The notes: generated by a model not told the origin, from the letters alone. A DNA stretch of 23,367 nt from an uncultured Lacticaseibacillus sp. (GCA_934293835.1 CAKQZO010000007.1:1-23367); one strand, 5' to 3'. Counted from the stretch's first letter, positions 1 through 7,768 are shown. Program-made: numbers and translations.

Positions 1-23
1 TATTAGTGTCTTTCATGGTGCAA

Positions 24-32
24 ATTATAGCA
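24..32 (-). promoter_or_regulatory. Possible extended -10 promoter reading out of the left edge
   Basis: On the minus strand a perfect TATAAT (29-24) is preceded by TGC (32-30), giving an extended -10 element. No good -35 is seen at 16-18 bases (a TTGCAC lies 19 bases upstream). It would transcribe leftward out of the window. An ATG lies at 16-14, only 7 bases after the hexamer, so either that ATG is not the start or the transcript would be leaderless. The gene itself is not visible. Confidence 0.45.
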
Positions 33-75
33 TATTTACGGATACTATGTGCAAAGTGTCTACGGCACAAAACAA

Positions 76-115
76 GGCAAGGGATCACGTCCTTAAAAGA
101 ACGTGTTTCCTTGCC
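76..115 (-). terminator. Long hairpin, possible second terminator after the CDF gene
   Basis: GGCAAGG (76-82) pairs with CCTTGCC (109-115), and inner CACGT (86-90) pairs with ACGTG (101-105). On the minus strand the stem is followed by TTGTTTTGTG, a moderately T-rich tail. This fits a back-up terminator behind the one at 123-150. It could equally be a leader structure of the unseen gene to the left, but it lies upstream of that promoter, so the terminator reading is preferred. Confidence 0.45.
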
Positions 116-122
116 CCAATTC

Positions 123-150
123 AAAAAGACGACCATCGCTGATCGTCTTT
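123..150 (-). terminator. Rho-independent terminator of the CDF transporter gene
   Basis: AAAGACGA (125-132) and TCGTCTTT (143-150) form a perfect 8-bp stem with a 10-base loop. On the minus strand the stem runs into TTTTTGAATT. It begins 12 bases after the stop codon of the CDF gene, as expected for its terminator. Confidence 0.75.
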
Positions 151-162
151 GTCACCATCACG

Positions 163-1041
163 TTAATAAGGATTGTCTCGCAAGCGTAGCGGCTGATAAT
201 CGCCGTATTCGACCTGAATCGTGACATGGGCAATATCATAATGCATCCGCAACTTCTCGCCGAGTTTCTCAAGAAACCAATCGTTGTCTTTGCTCGTACT
301 GCGCAACACGTGCACCGTTAACGCCACATCGGTCGTACTCAACGCCCAGATGTGCAGATCGTGACACGAGACCACCGTATCGAAGCTCTCGATGCACGTC
401 GTCACCGCCGCATAATCGACTGCCTTAGGCACCGCGGCCATCGCTAAGTTGACCGCATCCTTGAGCAGTCCCCAGGTCCCTGCCACCACCACGAGCGCGA
501 CGAGGATCGATACCGCCGGGTCCAGCCAGTCCCAACCAGTCAGCAGGTAAAATCCGCCTGCCAAAACGACGCCAAGCGATACCCCTGCGTCCGCCGCCAT
601 GTGCATGAACGCGCCGCGAATGTTCAGATCATGGTCTTTCCCGTGATGAAACAGCATCGCGGTCGCCCCATTCACGAGGATGCCGATGCCTGCAACCAAC
701 ATCACCATCCCGCCTTGAATCGGCTCGGGATGCGCGAAGCGATTGACCGCTTCGACGATGATTGCGCCCATCGCTACCAGTAAGAACACCGCGTTGATCA
801 ACGCCGCCAGAATCGACGAACTCTTATAGCCGTATGTCCGCTGCTTTGTCGGCTGGCGGCAAGATAGCCACGCGGCCAGCCACGAAATCGCCAGCCCTAA
901 CACGTCGCTGAGGTTATGTAACGCATCAGCAACCAGTGCCATCGAACCCACAGCCGCACCAAAGCCCACCTCGGCAACAATATAACCCATATTCAACAAG
1001 ATGCCCCACCGAAAGGCCGCATCAGGTTTTGGATTTGTCAT
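163..1041 (-). CDS. czcD: Cation diffusion facilitator (CzcD/ZitB-type zinc efflux protein)
   Basis: An inner-membrane proton-coupled exporter of Zn2+ and related divalent metals, of about 292 residues, the usual CDF length. It has several hydrophobic helices and both HxxxD metal-binding signatures of the family: H42-D46 (in ADALHNLSD, helix 2) and H147-D151 (in HMAADAGVS, helix 5). A His/Asp-rich loop (FHHGKDHD, about 131-138) lies between helices 4 and 5, and a cytoplasmic C-terminal domain follows from about residue 205. The frame is open from a GTG at 1059, but GGAGG at 1053-1049 lies inside that extension. The ATG at 1041 (7 bases from GGAGG) or 1044 is therefore the better start. It has its own promoter and terminator and no metal-sensor regulator next to it. 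Family assignment is firm; which metals it exports is inferred. Confidence 0.9.
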   Translation of the reverse strand: MTNPKPDAAFRWGILLNMGYIVAEVGFGAAVGSMALVADALHNLSDVLGLAISWLAAWLSCRQPTKQRTYGYKSSSILAALINAVFLLVAMGAIIVEAVNRFAHPEPIQGGMVMLVAGIGILVNGATAMLFHHGKDHDLNIRGAFMHMAADAGVSLGVVLAGGFYLLTGWDWLDPAVSILVALVVVAGTWGLLKDAVNLAMAAVPKAVDYAAVTTCIESFDTVVSCHDLHIWALSTTDVALTVHVLRSTSKDNDWFLEKLGEKLRMHYDIAHVTIQVEYGDYQPLRLRDNPY

Positions 1042-1070
1042 CATAACGCCTCCATTCACTTAATAGCCTC

Positions 1071-1099
1071 ATTCTGGCGTGCCTAAATCGGCTTGTCAA
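1071..1099 (-). promoter_or_regulatory. Sigma-A promoter of the CDF gene
   Basis: On the minus strand a perfect TTGACA (1099-1094), a 17-base spacer and CAGAAT (1076-1071, 4 of 6) stand about 30 bases upstream of the start codon. The consensus -35 with exact spacing makes this convincing. I see no clear ArsR/CzrA palindrome over it. Confidence 0.65.
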
Positions 1100-1137
1100 T
1101 GGCAGGAAGTTAGCGTAATCATTCCGATGAGACCGCA

Positions 1138-1156
1138 AAGCGTTGGTAGGCCAACG
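1138..1156 (-). terminator. Short hairpin after the DUF2075 gene, likely terminator
   Basis: CGTTGG (1141-1146) and CCAACG (1151-1156) form a 6-bp stem with a 4-base loop, 6 bases after the stop codon at 1163. The minus-strand tail is CTTTGCGG, a weak T-run; the plus-strand side is T-rich as well. Termination is plausible but not strong. Confidence 0.45.
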
Positions 1157-1162
1157 TTTATT

Positions 1163-2329
1163 TTAATCCGTGCGTGTCGATAATAATTGTAGCTGGGCCT
1201 CCAGCCGCGGATTCACCGCGTACAGCCCCAAGCCCAGCCGGCCACGCTTCATCAAGATATTCGCGACATGCAAGATGATTGCCTCCTTTTGCGCCTCGCC
1301 TAATCCGGCGCGGTGCCGAAAGGCCTCTTGATCTTCAAAGCGCTCAGGCAAGACGACAAGCCGTTGGGCCTCCGGATCATAATCGAGACTGGGGCCGAGA
1401 ATGACCCCAGCATAGTTGAGATCAAAGCCTTGAATCGTGTAGATCGACCCCACCTCGTGCAGGGTCTCCGGGCGACTCGCCCAAGGCCGATCGGTGAAGT
1501 TGATCTTGTCCCAAGGCAGATGCAAGTTACCGGCATCGACCCACCAAGTGCGCTCACCGAACACCCGAAACGGAAAGTCTGTCGTCGCGATCATCCGCGC
1601 TAACCCCGCACGCCGATCGCGGGCTTGGATCCAATCGTACAAGGGGATACCATCATCAAAAACGCGCAGCTCATACCCTTTAGGATGCGGCAACGGCAAC
1701 AAACGCCGCTCTTGAACGAAGGTATTTATCCAGGTGCTGACTGCCTCGTCTTGTAGGCGCAGCTGCTGGTCAAGCGTCGCCTCTTCAACGACATGACCGG
1801 CGAGCGTCTGCCGTAAGCGAGTCGCATCCCAGTGACTCTTCAGCTTAACGACTTGGGCAAAATCTTCGACCACGACGACGACATGCGCCAGCGCAAGCAA
1901 ATCGGCGAGCTGATTGTGCCCACGATAGGCGTTGAACGGGTCCGGCTGACTCAACAGCAGATGGGCCTCGTCAACAAACACCGCCACCGCCCGCATCTCC
2001 TGCCGCTGCATGCGGTTGATGAACGGGGTGGGCTTCTCAAAATCTTTCTTATACAATCCCGGAGTCTGCCCGGCGATTTCCTTGTAGACCTTCAGCATCT
2101 CATTATGATTGACCAACAGATGCATCCCCGGCTCCCGCACCGCGGTGAATACCGCGTTAAGCACAACACTTTTGCCCGAACCCGCATCACCGTGCAAGAC
2201 AAACACCGCCGCCTGCTTATCATCCCGATGCACGGCGATGAAGTGCTTGATGCGAGCAATCAGCGCCTGTTGGGGGACCGTTAGTTGCGCTTGTTGACTC
2301 AATAAAAAGGTTGCTTCACTTAGTGCCAA
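1163..2329 (-). CDS. DUF2075 / Schlafen-group-3 helicase-like ATPase
   Basis: A 388-residue P-loop ATPase of the DUF2075 family (superfamily-1 helicase fold). Walker A GDAGSGKS lies at about 47-54, Walker B FVDEAH at 118-123, and a late helicase motif around TIQGFDLNY at 298-306. The substrate and cellular role of this family are not established, and no nuclease or other domain is fused here. The frame is open back to a GTG at 2368, but that GTG and the GGAGG after it lie inside the ispE terminator stem. The better start is the TTG at 2329, preceded by AAGGAG with 6 bases spacing. It follows ispE by 76 bases with a terminator between, so it is probably transcribed separately, although I found no clear promoter. 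Family identity is sure; function is not known. Confidence 0.85.
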   Translation of the reverse strand: MALSEATFLLSQQAQLTVPQQALIARIKHFIAVHRDDKQAAVFVLHGDAGSGKSVVLNAVFTAVREPGMHLLVNHNEMLKVYKEIAGQTPGLYKKDFEKPTPFINRMQRQEMRAVAVFVDEAHLLLSQPDPFNAYRGHNQLADLLALAHVVVVVEDFAQVVKLKSHWDATRLRQTLAGHVVEEATLDQQLRLQDEAVSTWINTFVQERRLLPLPHPKGYELRVFDDGIPLYDWIQARDRRAGLARMIATTDFPFRVFGERTWWVDAGNLHLPWDKINFTDRPWASRPETLHEVGSIYTIQGFDLNYAGVILGPSLDYDPEAQRLVVLPERFEDQEAFRHRAGLGEAQKEAIILHVANILMKRGRLGLGLYAVNPRLEAQLQLLSTRTD

Positions 2330-2349
2330 GATGTTCTCCTTCTTCAACC

Positions 2350-2399
2350 AAAAACACCTCCGTACCACGATTCAAGTAACGAATCGCGACGTGGAGGTG
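2350..2399 (-). terminator. Terminator of ispE
   Basis: CACCTCC (2355-2361) pairs with GGAGGTG (2393-2399), and inner GATTC (2369-2373) pairs with GAATC (2381-2385) around a 7-base loop. On the minus strand the stem ends in TTTTT (2354-2350). It begins 7 bases after the ispE stop. The GGAGG in the 3' arm resembles a ribosome site for the next gene but is part of the stem. Confidence 0.8.
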
Positions 2400-2405
2400 C
2401 TCAAG

Positions 2406-3254
2406 TTACCCGAGCGGCCTGACCAGATAAACTTCTGGGCAGAAGCCCTTCATCGAATTGTAGACACGCATCGCCCGGCTGTGCTTCTCACACAGTGCAA
2501 ACACCGTCGGCCCCGAGCCAGACATCTGCGCGATCTGCGCACCATATTTCATGAAGCGCGTCGTCAACGCCGTGATGTCCGGATAGCGGCTGGCCGTCAG
2601 CTTCTCCAGTGAGTTCGCCATTCCCGATGTCATCTCGGCGAAATCATGCTTAGCGATTCCCGCCAGGACCCGATCGGTGTCCGGGCGCGGCAGCGGCTGG
2701 GAATAATCCAACGCGTTCAAGATGCTCGGCGTCGACACTGACGCCCGGGGCTTGGCCAGCACGACCCAAAAATTCGGCAACGCGCCTAGCGGCTGGACGA
2801 TCTCGCCACGCCCCGTAACCAGCGCCGTGGTTGAATAAACACAGTAAGGCACATCCGAGTCGATCTGCAACCCGATCGTCGCCAGCTGCTCGAGCGAATA
2901 CCCCAGCTGCCACAGATCATTCAGGCCGCGCAACACCGCCGCGGCATCAGACGACCCACCACCCAAGCCGGCAGATACTGGAATATGTTTTTCAATGTGA
3001 ATGCGTGCCCCCAGGTGGGTGTCCGCCGCACGCTGCAACACGATCGCCGCTTTATAAGCAAGATTACGCGGATCCTCCGGCAGAAACCCGCTATCCGTGG
3101 TTACACGGATCGTCTTGTTCGGCTGGATATGCACATAATCGGCGAGGTCGACGGAAGTCATCACCATCCGCCATTCATGCTCGCCGTCATGATGACGGTA
3201 CAGCGCATCTAGACTCAGGTTGATCTTGGCCGGGGCTTTTTGGATTAGTTCCAT
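2406..3254 (-). CDS. ispE: 4-diphosphocytidyl-2-C-methyl-D-erythritol kinase
   Basis: A GHMP-family kinase of the methylerythritol phosphate pathway, which phosphorylates CDP-methylerythritol on the way to isoprenoids. It has 282 residues, the usual length. The N-terminal APAKINLSLD with the conserved Lys at 10 and the GHMP ATP loop IPVSAGLGGGSSDAA at about 91-105 are both intact, and a C-terminal MSGSGPT motif is present. The frame is open to 3497, but family alignment and GGTGG 5 bases upstream set the ATG at 3254. It lies 139 bases after veg, separated by the veg terminator. A TATACT at 3293-3288 could be its -10, without a good -35. In many lactobacilli ispE is retained although the rest of the MEP pathway is missing; this window cannot show whether that holds here. 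Confidence 0.95.
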   Translation of the reverse strand: MELIQKAPAKINLSLDALYRHHDGEHEWRMVMTSVDLADYVHIQPNKTIRVTTDSGFLPEDPRNLAYKAAIVLQRAADTHLGARIHIEKHIPVSAGLGGGSSDAAAVLRGLNDLWQLGYSLEQLATIGLQIDSDVPYCVYSTTALVTGRGEIVQPLGALPNFWVVLAKPRASVSTPSILNALDYSQPLPRPDTDRVLAGIAKHDFAEMTSGMANSLEKLTASRYPDITALTTRFMKYGAQIAQMSGSGPTVFALCEKHSRAMRVYNSMKGFCPEVYLVRPLG

Positions 3255-3357
3255 AATGACCACCAGTCTCGTAAGGGATTTCTTTCTAGTATAACCGTTT
3301 TTCGTCGACTTAGCATCTCTTTGCCTGATGCAGCGGTGATTACTCGCACGACGGTAC

Positions 3358-3389
3358 AAAAAAAGCCATGGGCAACAAGCGACATGGCT
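3358..3389 (-). terminator. Terminator of veg
   Basis: AGCCATG (3364-3370) and CATGGCT (3383-3389) form a 7-bp stem with a 12-base loop. On the minus strand it is followed by seven T residues. It starts 4 bases after the veg stop. Confidence 0.85.
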
Positions 3390-3393
3390 AATT

Positions 3394-3645
3394 TTAGGAA
3401 ACTTGAGCTTCATCATCAAACGTGATTTGAATCGATTTGGTGAGGAGATCCGCGTAACTATATGAAACGCGTTCGAAGGAGTTGCTTTCTTGATCAAGAT
3501 CGACCACGAAAATGGCAGGATACGTTTCTTTCAACGTCCCCTTACGCCGGGTGACCTTCTTGCGGCCCGCTTGGGCGACGACAGTGAGATTCTCGCCGAT
3601 TTTACCGTCGAGTTGTTGCTTGATGCTTGCTAAAGTCATTGGCAT
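3394..3645 (-). CDS. veg: Veg family protein
   Basis: A small basic protein of 83 residues belonging to the Veg family, found next to ksgA and ispE across Firmicutes. In Bacillus subtilis Veg is linked to biofilm matrix expression; its molecular action is unclear. The family core is visible in GRKKVTRRKG (about 28-37), the ETYPAIFVVDLD strand region and FERVSYSYADLLT near the C terminus. The frame is open to a GTG at 3654, but that GTG is part of the AGAGGTG ribosome site; the ATG at 3645, 6 bases on, is chosen and matches the family N terminus. It is a single-gene unit with a clear promoter and terminator. Confidence 0.93.
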   Translation of the reverse strand: MPMTLASIKQQLDGKIGENLTVVAQAGRKKVTRRKGTLKETYPAIFVVDLDQESNSFERVSYSYADLLTKSIQITFDDEAQVS

Positions 3646-3666
3646 GCATTTCACCTCTTGTTTAAG

Positions 3667-3695
3667 AGTATATCACATTTTCGGCAGGTTGGCAA
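3667..3695 (-). promoter_or_regulatory. Sigma-A promoter of veg
   Basis: On the minus strand TTGCCA (3695-3690), a 17-base spacer and TATACT (3672-3667) lie just upstream of the veg ribosome site. This is a strong promoter by eye, in line with the well-known strength of the B. subtilis veg promoter. Confidence 0.75.
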
Positions 3696-3781
3696 TTATA
3701 CCATTACAAGTCGCATTCCGCAAGGATTAAACACCGACTACATCAACGTTTTTCACCAAAATTTTAGGTTTACAGCCGGCC

Positions 3782-4654
3782 TTAAAAACCGCTTGCAGTC
3801 AATGCATCTGCAAGCCGACCAAAATCTGCCAGCGACAATGCCTCTGCGCGCTTACTTGTATCCACCGCAGCCACCTCACACGCCGCCTGCAAAGCCGGTT
3901 TATTCTGCTTACCATAGAGATTCTGCAGGTTGTTCCACAGCGTCTTGCGCCGTGCCGCGAAGGCCCCACGCACGAGTCGATCGAAGCTAGCTTGGCTTTT
4001 GACCGTCACGCGAGGCGTCTTGCGCCGGGTTAGCGTCACGATGGCAGAGTCGACGTTAGGCGCCGGGACGAAATTCGTCCGCTTGACCTCGAAGGCGACG
4101 GCGACATCCATAAACTGTTGAATGCCGATCGTCAGGCTGCCGTAATCCTTGGAGTTGGGTTCCGCGGTCAGGCGATCCGCCACTTCTTTTTGCATCATCA
4201 CCGTCAGACTGGCAAACGGGAGCTGTGATTTCATCAGATAGGTCAGAATCGGGGTCGTGATGTAATACGGCAGGTTGGCGACCACCTTCAACTGATGCTT
4301 ACCATCAAAATGATCGGCGACCAGCTTCGGCAGATCGGCCTTCAGCACATCTTCCAAGACGACCTCGACATTCAGATAGCCATCAAGCGTCTCGGCGAGC
4401 ACTGGCAACAGCCGGCCGTCGACTTCTAACGCCAACACATGGTGGCTGTTTTCGGCGATGAACTGCGTCAAAGCACCGATCCCGGGGCCGACTTCGATCA
4501 CGTCATCAGCCTGGCTGAGCTCGGCGGCCGCGACAATATTTTGTAAGATCGTCGGGTTCGTCAGGAAATTCTGGCCCAGACTTTTCTTGAACGTGAACCC
4601 GTGTCGCTTCAAGATTGCGGCCGTCCGCGCTGGGTTGGCGATGTGTTCAGGCAT
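3782..4654 (-). CDS. rsmA: 16S rRNA adenine(1518)/(1519) N6-dimethyltransferase KsgA/RsmA
   Basis: Dimethylates two adjacent adenines in the 3' terminal hairpin of 16S rRNA during late small-subunit assembly; loss gives kasugamycin resistance. It has 290 residues, normal length. The landmarks are SLGQNFL (25-31), the SAM-binding EVGPGIGALT (54-63) and the catalytic NLPYYI (127-132), with the helical C-terminal domain following. Its ATG lies inside the end of rnmV: the two genes share 8 bases (4647-4654), so they are translationally coupled, in the classic tatD-rnmV-rsmA order. No strong terminator is seen in the 127 bases before the veg promoter region. Confidence 0.97.
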   Translation of the reverse strand: MPEHIANPARTAAILKRHGFTFKKSLGQNFLTNPTILQNIVAAAELSQADDVIEVGPGIGALTQFIAENSHHVLALEVDGRLLPVLAETLDGYLNVEVVLEDVLKADLPKLVADHFDGKHQLKVVANLPYYITTPILTYLMKSQLPFASLTVMMQKEVADRLTAEPNSKDYGSLTIGIQQFMDVAVAFEVKRTNFVPAPNVDSAIVTLTRRKTPRVTVKSQASFDRLVRGAFAARRKTLWNNLQNLYGKQNKPALQAACEVAAVDTSKRAEALSLADFGRLADALTASGF

Positions 4655-5216
4655 GGCGTTCCTCCTCTTCTAACTTGGCAATGGCCGCTTGTAGCTGCTC
4701 GGCGGTGATGCCAAACTGTCGCAACCGCTTCTGCAACTGTTTGCCGTTGGTGTAGCCGATGTGTAGCTCATCGCCGAGCCGCGCGCGCCGCTTGGCGGCA
4801 CTTGGTCCACCGATCAACCCGGCAGCGTACAGCGTCTGCGTGGCAATCTGCGGCTTCGCGTCTGGCGTTTCAACGATCAGATGGGCCAGCGCCTCTTTGA
4901 GCGCCGCTGGCGTCGCATGTTCGACCCCCAGACTTTGATGGGCGCGCTCGGGGCGCGCGGCAATGCGCGGCAAGAACGCATGCGTTACCCCAGGTACCGC
5001 TTGGGAGATCGTCTTACGAATTTTCTCACCTGGAAAATCAGGATCGGTCAGCACAATCACGCCACGAGTGGCCTGGGCACGAGCAATCAACGCCAGCGTC
5101 TCTTGGGAGATCGCCGACCCGCGTGTTTCGATCGTGTCGACCGCACCGAAGGCCTCGGTCAGGCGTTTGGTATCATCACGCCCTTCGACAACGATGATTT
5201 GTTTGAATTTACTCAT
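4647..5216 (-). CDS. rnmV: Ribonuclease M5 (5S rRNA maturation)
   Basis: A TOPRIM-domain nuclease of 189 residues that trims 5S rRNA precursors. The TOPRIM acidic residues are in place: E11 in VVEGRDD (9-15) and D58/D60 in LTDPDFPGE (56-64). The start is the ATG at 5216, which overlaps the tatD stop by ATGA (5213-5216). The open frame reaches upstream to 5507, but that part lies wholly inside tatD and is not coding in this frame. Its 3' end overlaps rsmA by 8 bases. Its partner for 5S binding, ribosomal protein L18, is not in the window. Confidence 0.95.
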   Translation of the reverse strand: MSKFKQIIVVEGRDDTKRLTEAFGAVDTIETRGSAISQETLALIARAQATRGVIVLTDPDFPGEKIRKTISQAVPGVTHAFLPRIAARPERAHQSLGVEHATPAALKEALAHLIVETPDAKPQIATQTLYAAGLIGGPSAAKRRARLGDELHIGYTNGKQLQKRLRQFGITAEQLQAAIAKLEEEERHA

Positions 5217-5989
5217 ACTTCCTCCAGCCCAAAAATCCGGTGGGCATTCGTCCGGGTGATGGCGGCGATGTGGTCTGCCGTGTCTTCGCGGAACTTGGCA
5301 ACCGCATCGACGACGTAATGGGTATACCCCGGCTGATTCGGCTTGCCACGAAACGGTACCGGGGTCAGATAAGGCGCATCCGTTTCCACCAGCAGGCGCT
5401 CTTCTGGAATCACCTTGACACTTTGATGTTCTTCTGGCGCGTTTTTGAACGACACGATGCCAGAATACGAGACGTACATCCCCAGGTCCAAAAACTTCTT
5501 CGCCCACTCAGCATCGCCAGTGAACGAGTGCATGATTCCGCCGAATTCCGCTAGATGGGCATCCTTCAAGATCGCATAAGTGTCTTCGAAGGCATCGCGC
5601 GAATGGATCGATACTGGCATGTGTTGTTCACGCGCAATCGCCAACTGGCGGCGAAAAACCCGCCGCTGAATCTCACGCGGGCTGGTGTCCCAATGATAAT
5701 CCAACCCGATCTCCCCAAGCGCCACCGTCTTCGGTGCCGCCAACTGCGTCATCAACAGCGCCTCGGCTTCTGGCGTGTAATCTTTGCTCGACTCAGGATG
5801 CCAGCCGACAATCGCATAGAGGTTGGCAAACTGCTCGGCTAGGCGCATCGCCCCTGCGTTCAGCACCGTATCTGAGCCCACGATTGCCATTTCCACAACC
5901 CCCAGAGCCGCGGCTTGCTGGACGTAATCCGCCTCCTTGCCAGCGTATGGGGTATCGTTGAGGTGAGTATGTGAATCAAAAATTTCCAT
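5213..5989 (-). CDS. tatD: TatD/YcfH-family metal-dependent deoxyribonuclease
   Basis: A 258-residue TIM-barrel hydrolase of the TatD family. Family members act as metal-dependent 3'-5' DNA exonucleases, and the exact cellular substrate is not settled. Metal-ligand motifs are intact: SHTHL with H7 and H9, GEIGLDYHWD with its Glu, SIHSRDAF, HSFTGD, and ETDAPYLTP near the C terminus. AGGAG stands 6 bases ahead of the ATG. It heads the tatD-rnmV-rsmA operon and has a promoter directly upstream. In lactobacilli this gene normally lies straight after metG; here gltBD separates them. Confidence 0.95.
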   Translation of the reverse strand: MEIFDSHTHLNDTPYAGKEADYVQQAAALGVVEMAIVGSDTVLNAGAMRLAEQFANLYAIVGWHPESSKDYTPEAEALLMTQLAAPKTVALGEIGLDYHWDTSPREIQRRVFRRQLAIAREQHMPVSIHSRDAFEDTYAILKDAHLAEFGGIMHSFTGDAEWAKKFLDLGMYVSYSGIVSFKNAPEEHQSVKVIPEERLLVETDAPYLTPVPFRGKPNQPGYTHYVVDAVAKFREDTADHIAAITRTNAHRIFGLEEV

Positions 5990-6016
5990 GTTAAACTCCT
6001 TTTACTTGTCCCAATC

Positions 6017-6045
6017 ATTATACGCAGACGATGGGGCCGCGGCAA
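6017..6045 (-). promoter_or_regulatory. Sigma-A promoter of tatD-rnmV-rsmA
   Basis: On the minus strand TTGCCG (6045-6040), a 17-base spacer and a perfect TATAAT (6022-6017) end 27 bases before the tatD start codon. Confidence 0.75.
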
Positions 6046-6070
6046 ACGTCTGGTACGATTCTCACCGCCA

Positions 6071-6122
6071 AACAAAAACCCCTTCGTCCCACAATTCACA
6101 GAATCGTGAGACGAAGAGGTTT
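6071..6122 (-). terminator. Terminator of gltD
   Basis: AAACC (6076-6080) and CTTCGTC pair with GACGAAG and GGTTT (ending 6122) in a long stem with small internal mismatches. On the minus strand the tail is TTTTTGTTTGG. It begins 8 bases after the gltD stop and closes the gltBD unit. Confidence 0.85.
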
Positions 6123-6129
6123 GCCTTGG

Positions 6130-7587
6130 CTACGCCTGCTTGGCTGCGCCGGCCGGAGCCAGCTCTGCCGCGGAGCTCAAGGATTGATGAATGGCTTCAG
6201 CCGCCATGCGGCCTTCGCGAATGCCCCAGATTACCAGGGAAGGGCCACGCTTGGCATCGCCGGCAACATAAACTTGCTCGTTGTCGGTTTTGAAATCGTC
6301 ATAGACCTTATGGACACCGCAATCGTCGAACACTGTGGCGTCGGCGCCCGTGAAGCCCATCGCCAACAACACCAGATCGGCGTCTTCGGTCACTTCAGTA
6401 CCGGCAACCGGCTTGAAATGATCGGCTTCGTTGATGGTGATCGCCTGCACGTGCCCGTTATCACCGTGGAATTCAGTGATGGTGTGGGCAAAACGCGTCA
6501 GCGGCTTATCAGACAACTCCGCGTATTCGCTTTGGCCGTAGCCGATACGCTGTGTACGCGGCCATTCAGGCCATGGGTTATCGTCTGGACGGGAGCTTGG
6601 TGCAGCCGGGACGATCTCCAATTGCAGAATGTCGCGGGCGCCGAGGCGCAAGGACGTGGCGATACAGTCGTTACCCGTATCCCCACCGCCGACGACAACG
6701 ATCTTCTTGCCGGCCAGCTTAGTGTTGGCCGCAGTGCCTTCTTTTTCAACTGCCTGCGTCGCCTCGGTCAAGAAGTCCAAGGCTTGTTCGATGCCTGCCA
6801 GTTCACGGCCAGGCGCGTTGAGTTTCCGCGGCATGCGGGCGCCGATGGCAAGTAATACCCGGGCGTATTGCGCCTGTAATTCGGCACCCGAGATGTCGAC
6901 ACCGACGCGCGTGTTGCACCGGAAGTGGACGCCGACCTTTTCCATGACAGCCACTCGGCGAGCAACATCTTCCTTCGGCAGCTTCATGTTCGGGATCCCG
7001 TACATGACCAGTCCACCTGGACGATCAGCGGCTTCAAACACCGTGACATCATAGCCAAGCTGATTCAGACGCCAAGCGGCGGTCAATCCTGCCGGCCCAG
7101 AACCGACGATGGCAACCTTGATCCCGTTGCGACTCACTGGCCGGCCAGACTCTTCGACCCAGCCATATTTGAAGGCCTGATCGATGATGAAGCGTTCGTT
7201 GTTACGAATCGTGATCCCTTTGTTATGCAACGCCTCGTTACACGAAACCTCACAGGGTGCCGGGCAAACGTGCCCAGTGAAGTCTGGCAACGGATTCGTC
7301 AACGTCAAGCGCTGAAACGCCCGCTTGTCTTCGTTGCGACCGATAAAATCTTGCCACTCAGGAATCAGATTGTCGTTTGGACACCCTGATACGGCCTTAC
7401 CACCAGCATAGGCGTAGCCGACATGACAATGCGGCACGCCGCAGTTCATACACCGCAAGGCCTGCTCCCGCCGCTCTTTATCAGACAACGGGATTTCCAT
7501 TTCTTCAAAATCCAAGACTCGGGTCTTGGGATCGCGCCAAGGATTATCCTTGCGCGTATACTTCATAAATCCGAAGGGATCTGACAT
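6130..7587 (-). CDS. gltD: Glutamate synthase (NADPH) small subunit
   Basis: The 485-residue beta subunit of GOGAT. It takes electrons from NADPH on FAD and passes them through iron-sulfur clusters to GltB, allowing glutamate to be made from glutamine and 2-oxoglutarate. Two Cys groups near the N terminus supply the 4Fe-4S clusters: C46, C49, C54 and C69, and C108, C112 and C116. The FAD dinucleotide fold GSGPAGL is at 162-168 and the NADPH fold GGGDTGND at 300-307. A C-terminal GDAKRGPSLV-type FAD segment is present. The C-terminal Ala-rich tail is unremarkable. AAGGAGG precedes the ATG. It follows gltB with a 181-base spacer and no terminator, so co-transcription is likely. Confidence 0.96.
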   Translation of the reverse strand: MSDPFGFMKYTRKDNPWRDPKTRVLDFEEMEIPLSDKERREQALRCMNCGVPHCHVGYAYAGGKAVSGCPNDNLIPEWQDFIGRNEDKRAFQRLTLTNPLPDFTGHVCPAPCEVSCNEALHNKGITIRNNERFIIDQAFKYGWVEESGRPVSRNGIKVAIVGSGPAGLTAAWRLNQLGYDVTVFEAADRPGGLVMYGIPNMKLPKEDVARRVAVMEKVGVHFRCNTRVGVDISGAELQAQYARVLLAIGARMPRKLNAPGRELAGIEQALDFLTEATQAVEKEGTAANTKLAGKKIVVVGGGDTGNDCIATSLRLGARDILQLEIVPAAPSSRPDDNPWPEWPRTQRIGYGQSEYAELSDKPLTRFAHTITEFHGDNGHVQAITINEADHFKPVAGTEVTEDADLVLLAMGFTGADATVFDDCGVHKVYDDFKTDNEQVYVAGDAKRGPSLVIWGIREGRMAAEAIHQSLSSAAELAPAGAAKQA

Positions 7588-7660
7588 GTTAAAAATCCTC
7601 CTTAGTACGCGCTAAACCCGTACCGCACTGTTCACTGTCAAGCATGGGGTCTCATCAAGC

Positions 7661-7689
7661 GGCGCAATGCAGGTGCATCTTGCGACGCC
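7661..7689 (-). other. Hairpin in the gltB-gltD spacer
   Basis: GGCG, CGCAA and TGCA arms (7661-7671) pair with the opposite arms (7674-7689) around a very small loop. A second small hairpin (GGTTAG/CTGACC) lies at 7725-7741. Neither has a T-tract on the minus strand, so they do not look like terminators. They could be RNA-processing or stability elements that set the GltB:GltD ratio; this is inference. Confidence 0.35.
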
Positions 7690-7768
7690 ATCACACTTGA
7701 GGCATAGACCACCCCAAGCACGATGGTTAGGCTATCTGACCCGCAAAATACGCGCCACTTTGCTCTGG

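Noticed and set aside
6031..6855. 274-residue open frame on the plus strand, antisense to gltD
   Set aside because: gltD is unmistakable on the other strand; this frame has no ribosome site and a composition typical of an antisense shadow in GC-rich DNA.
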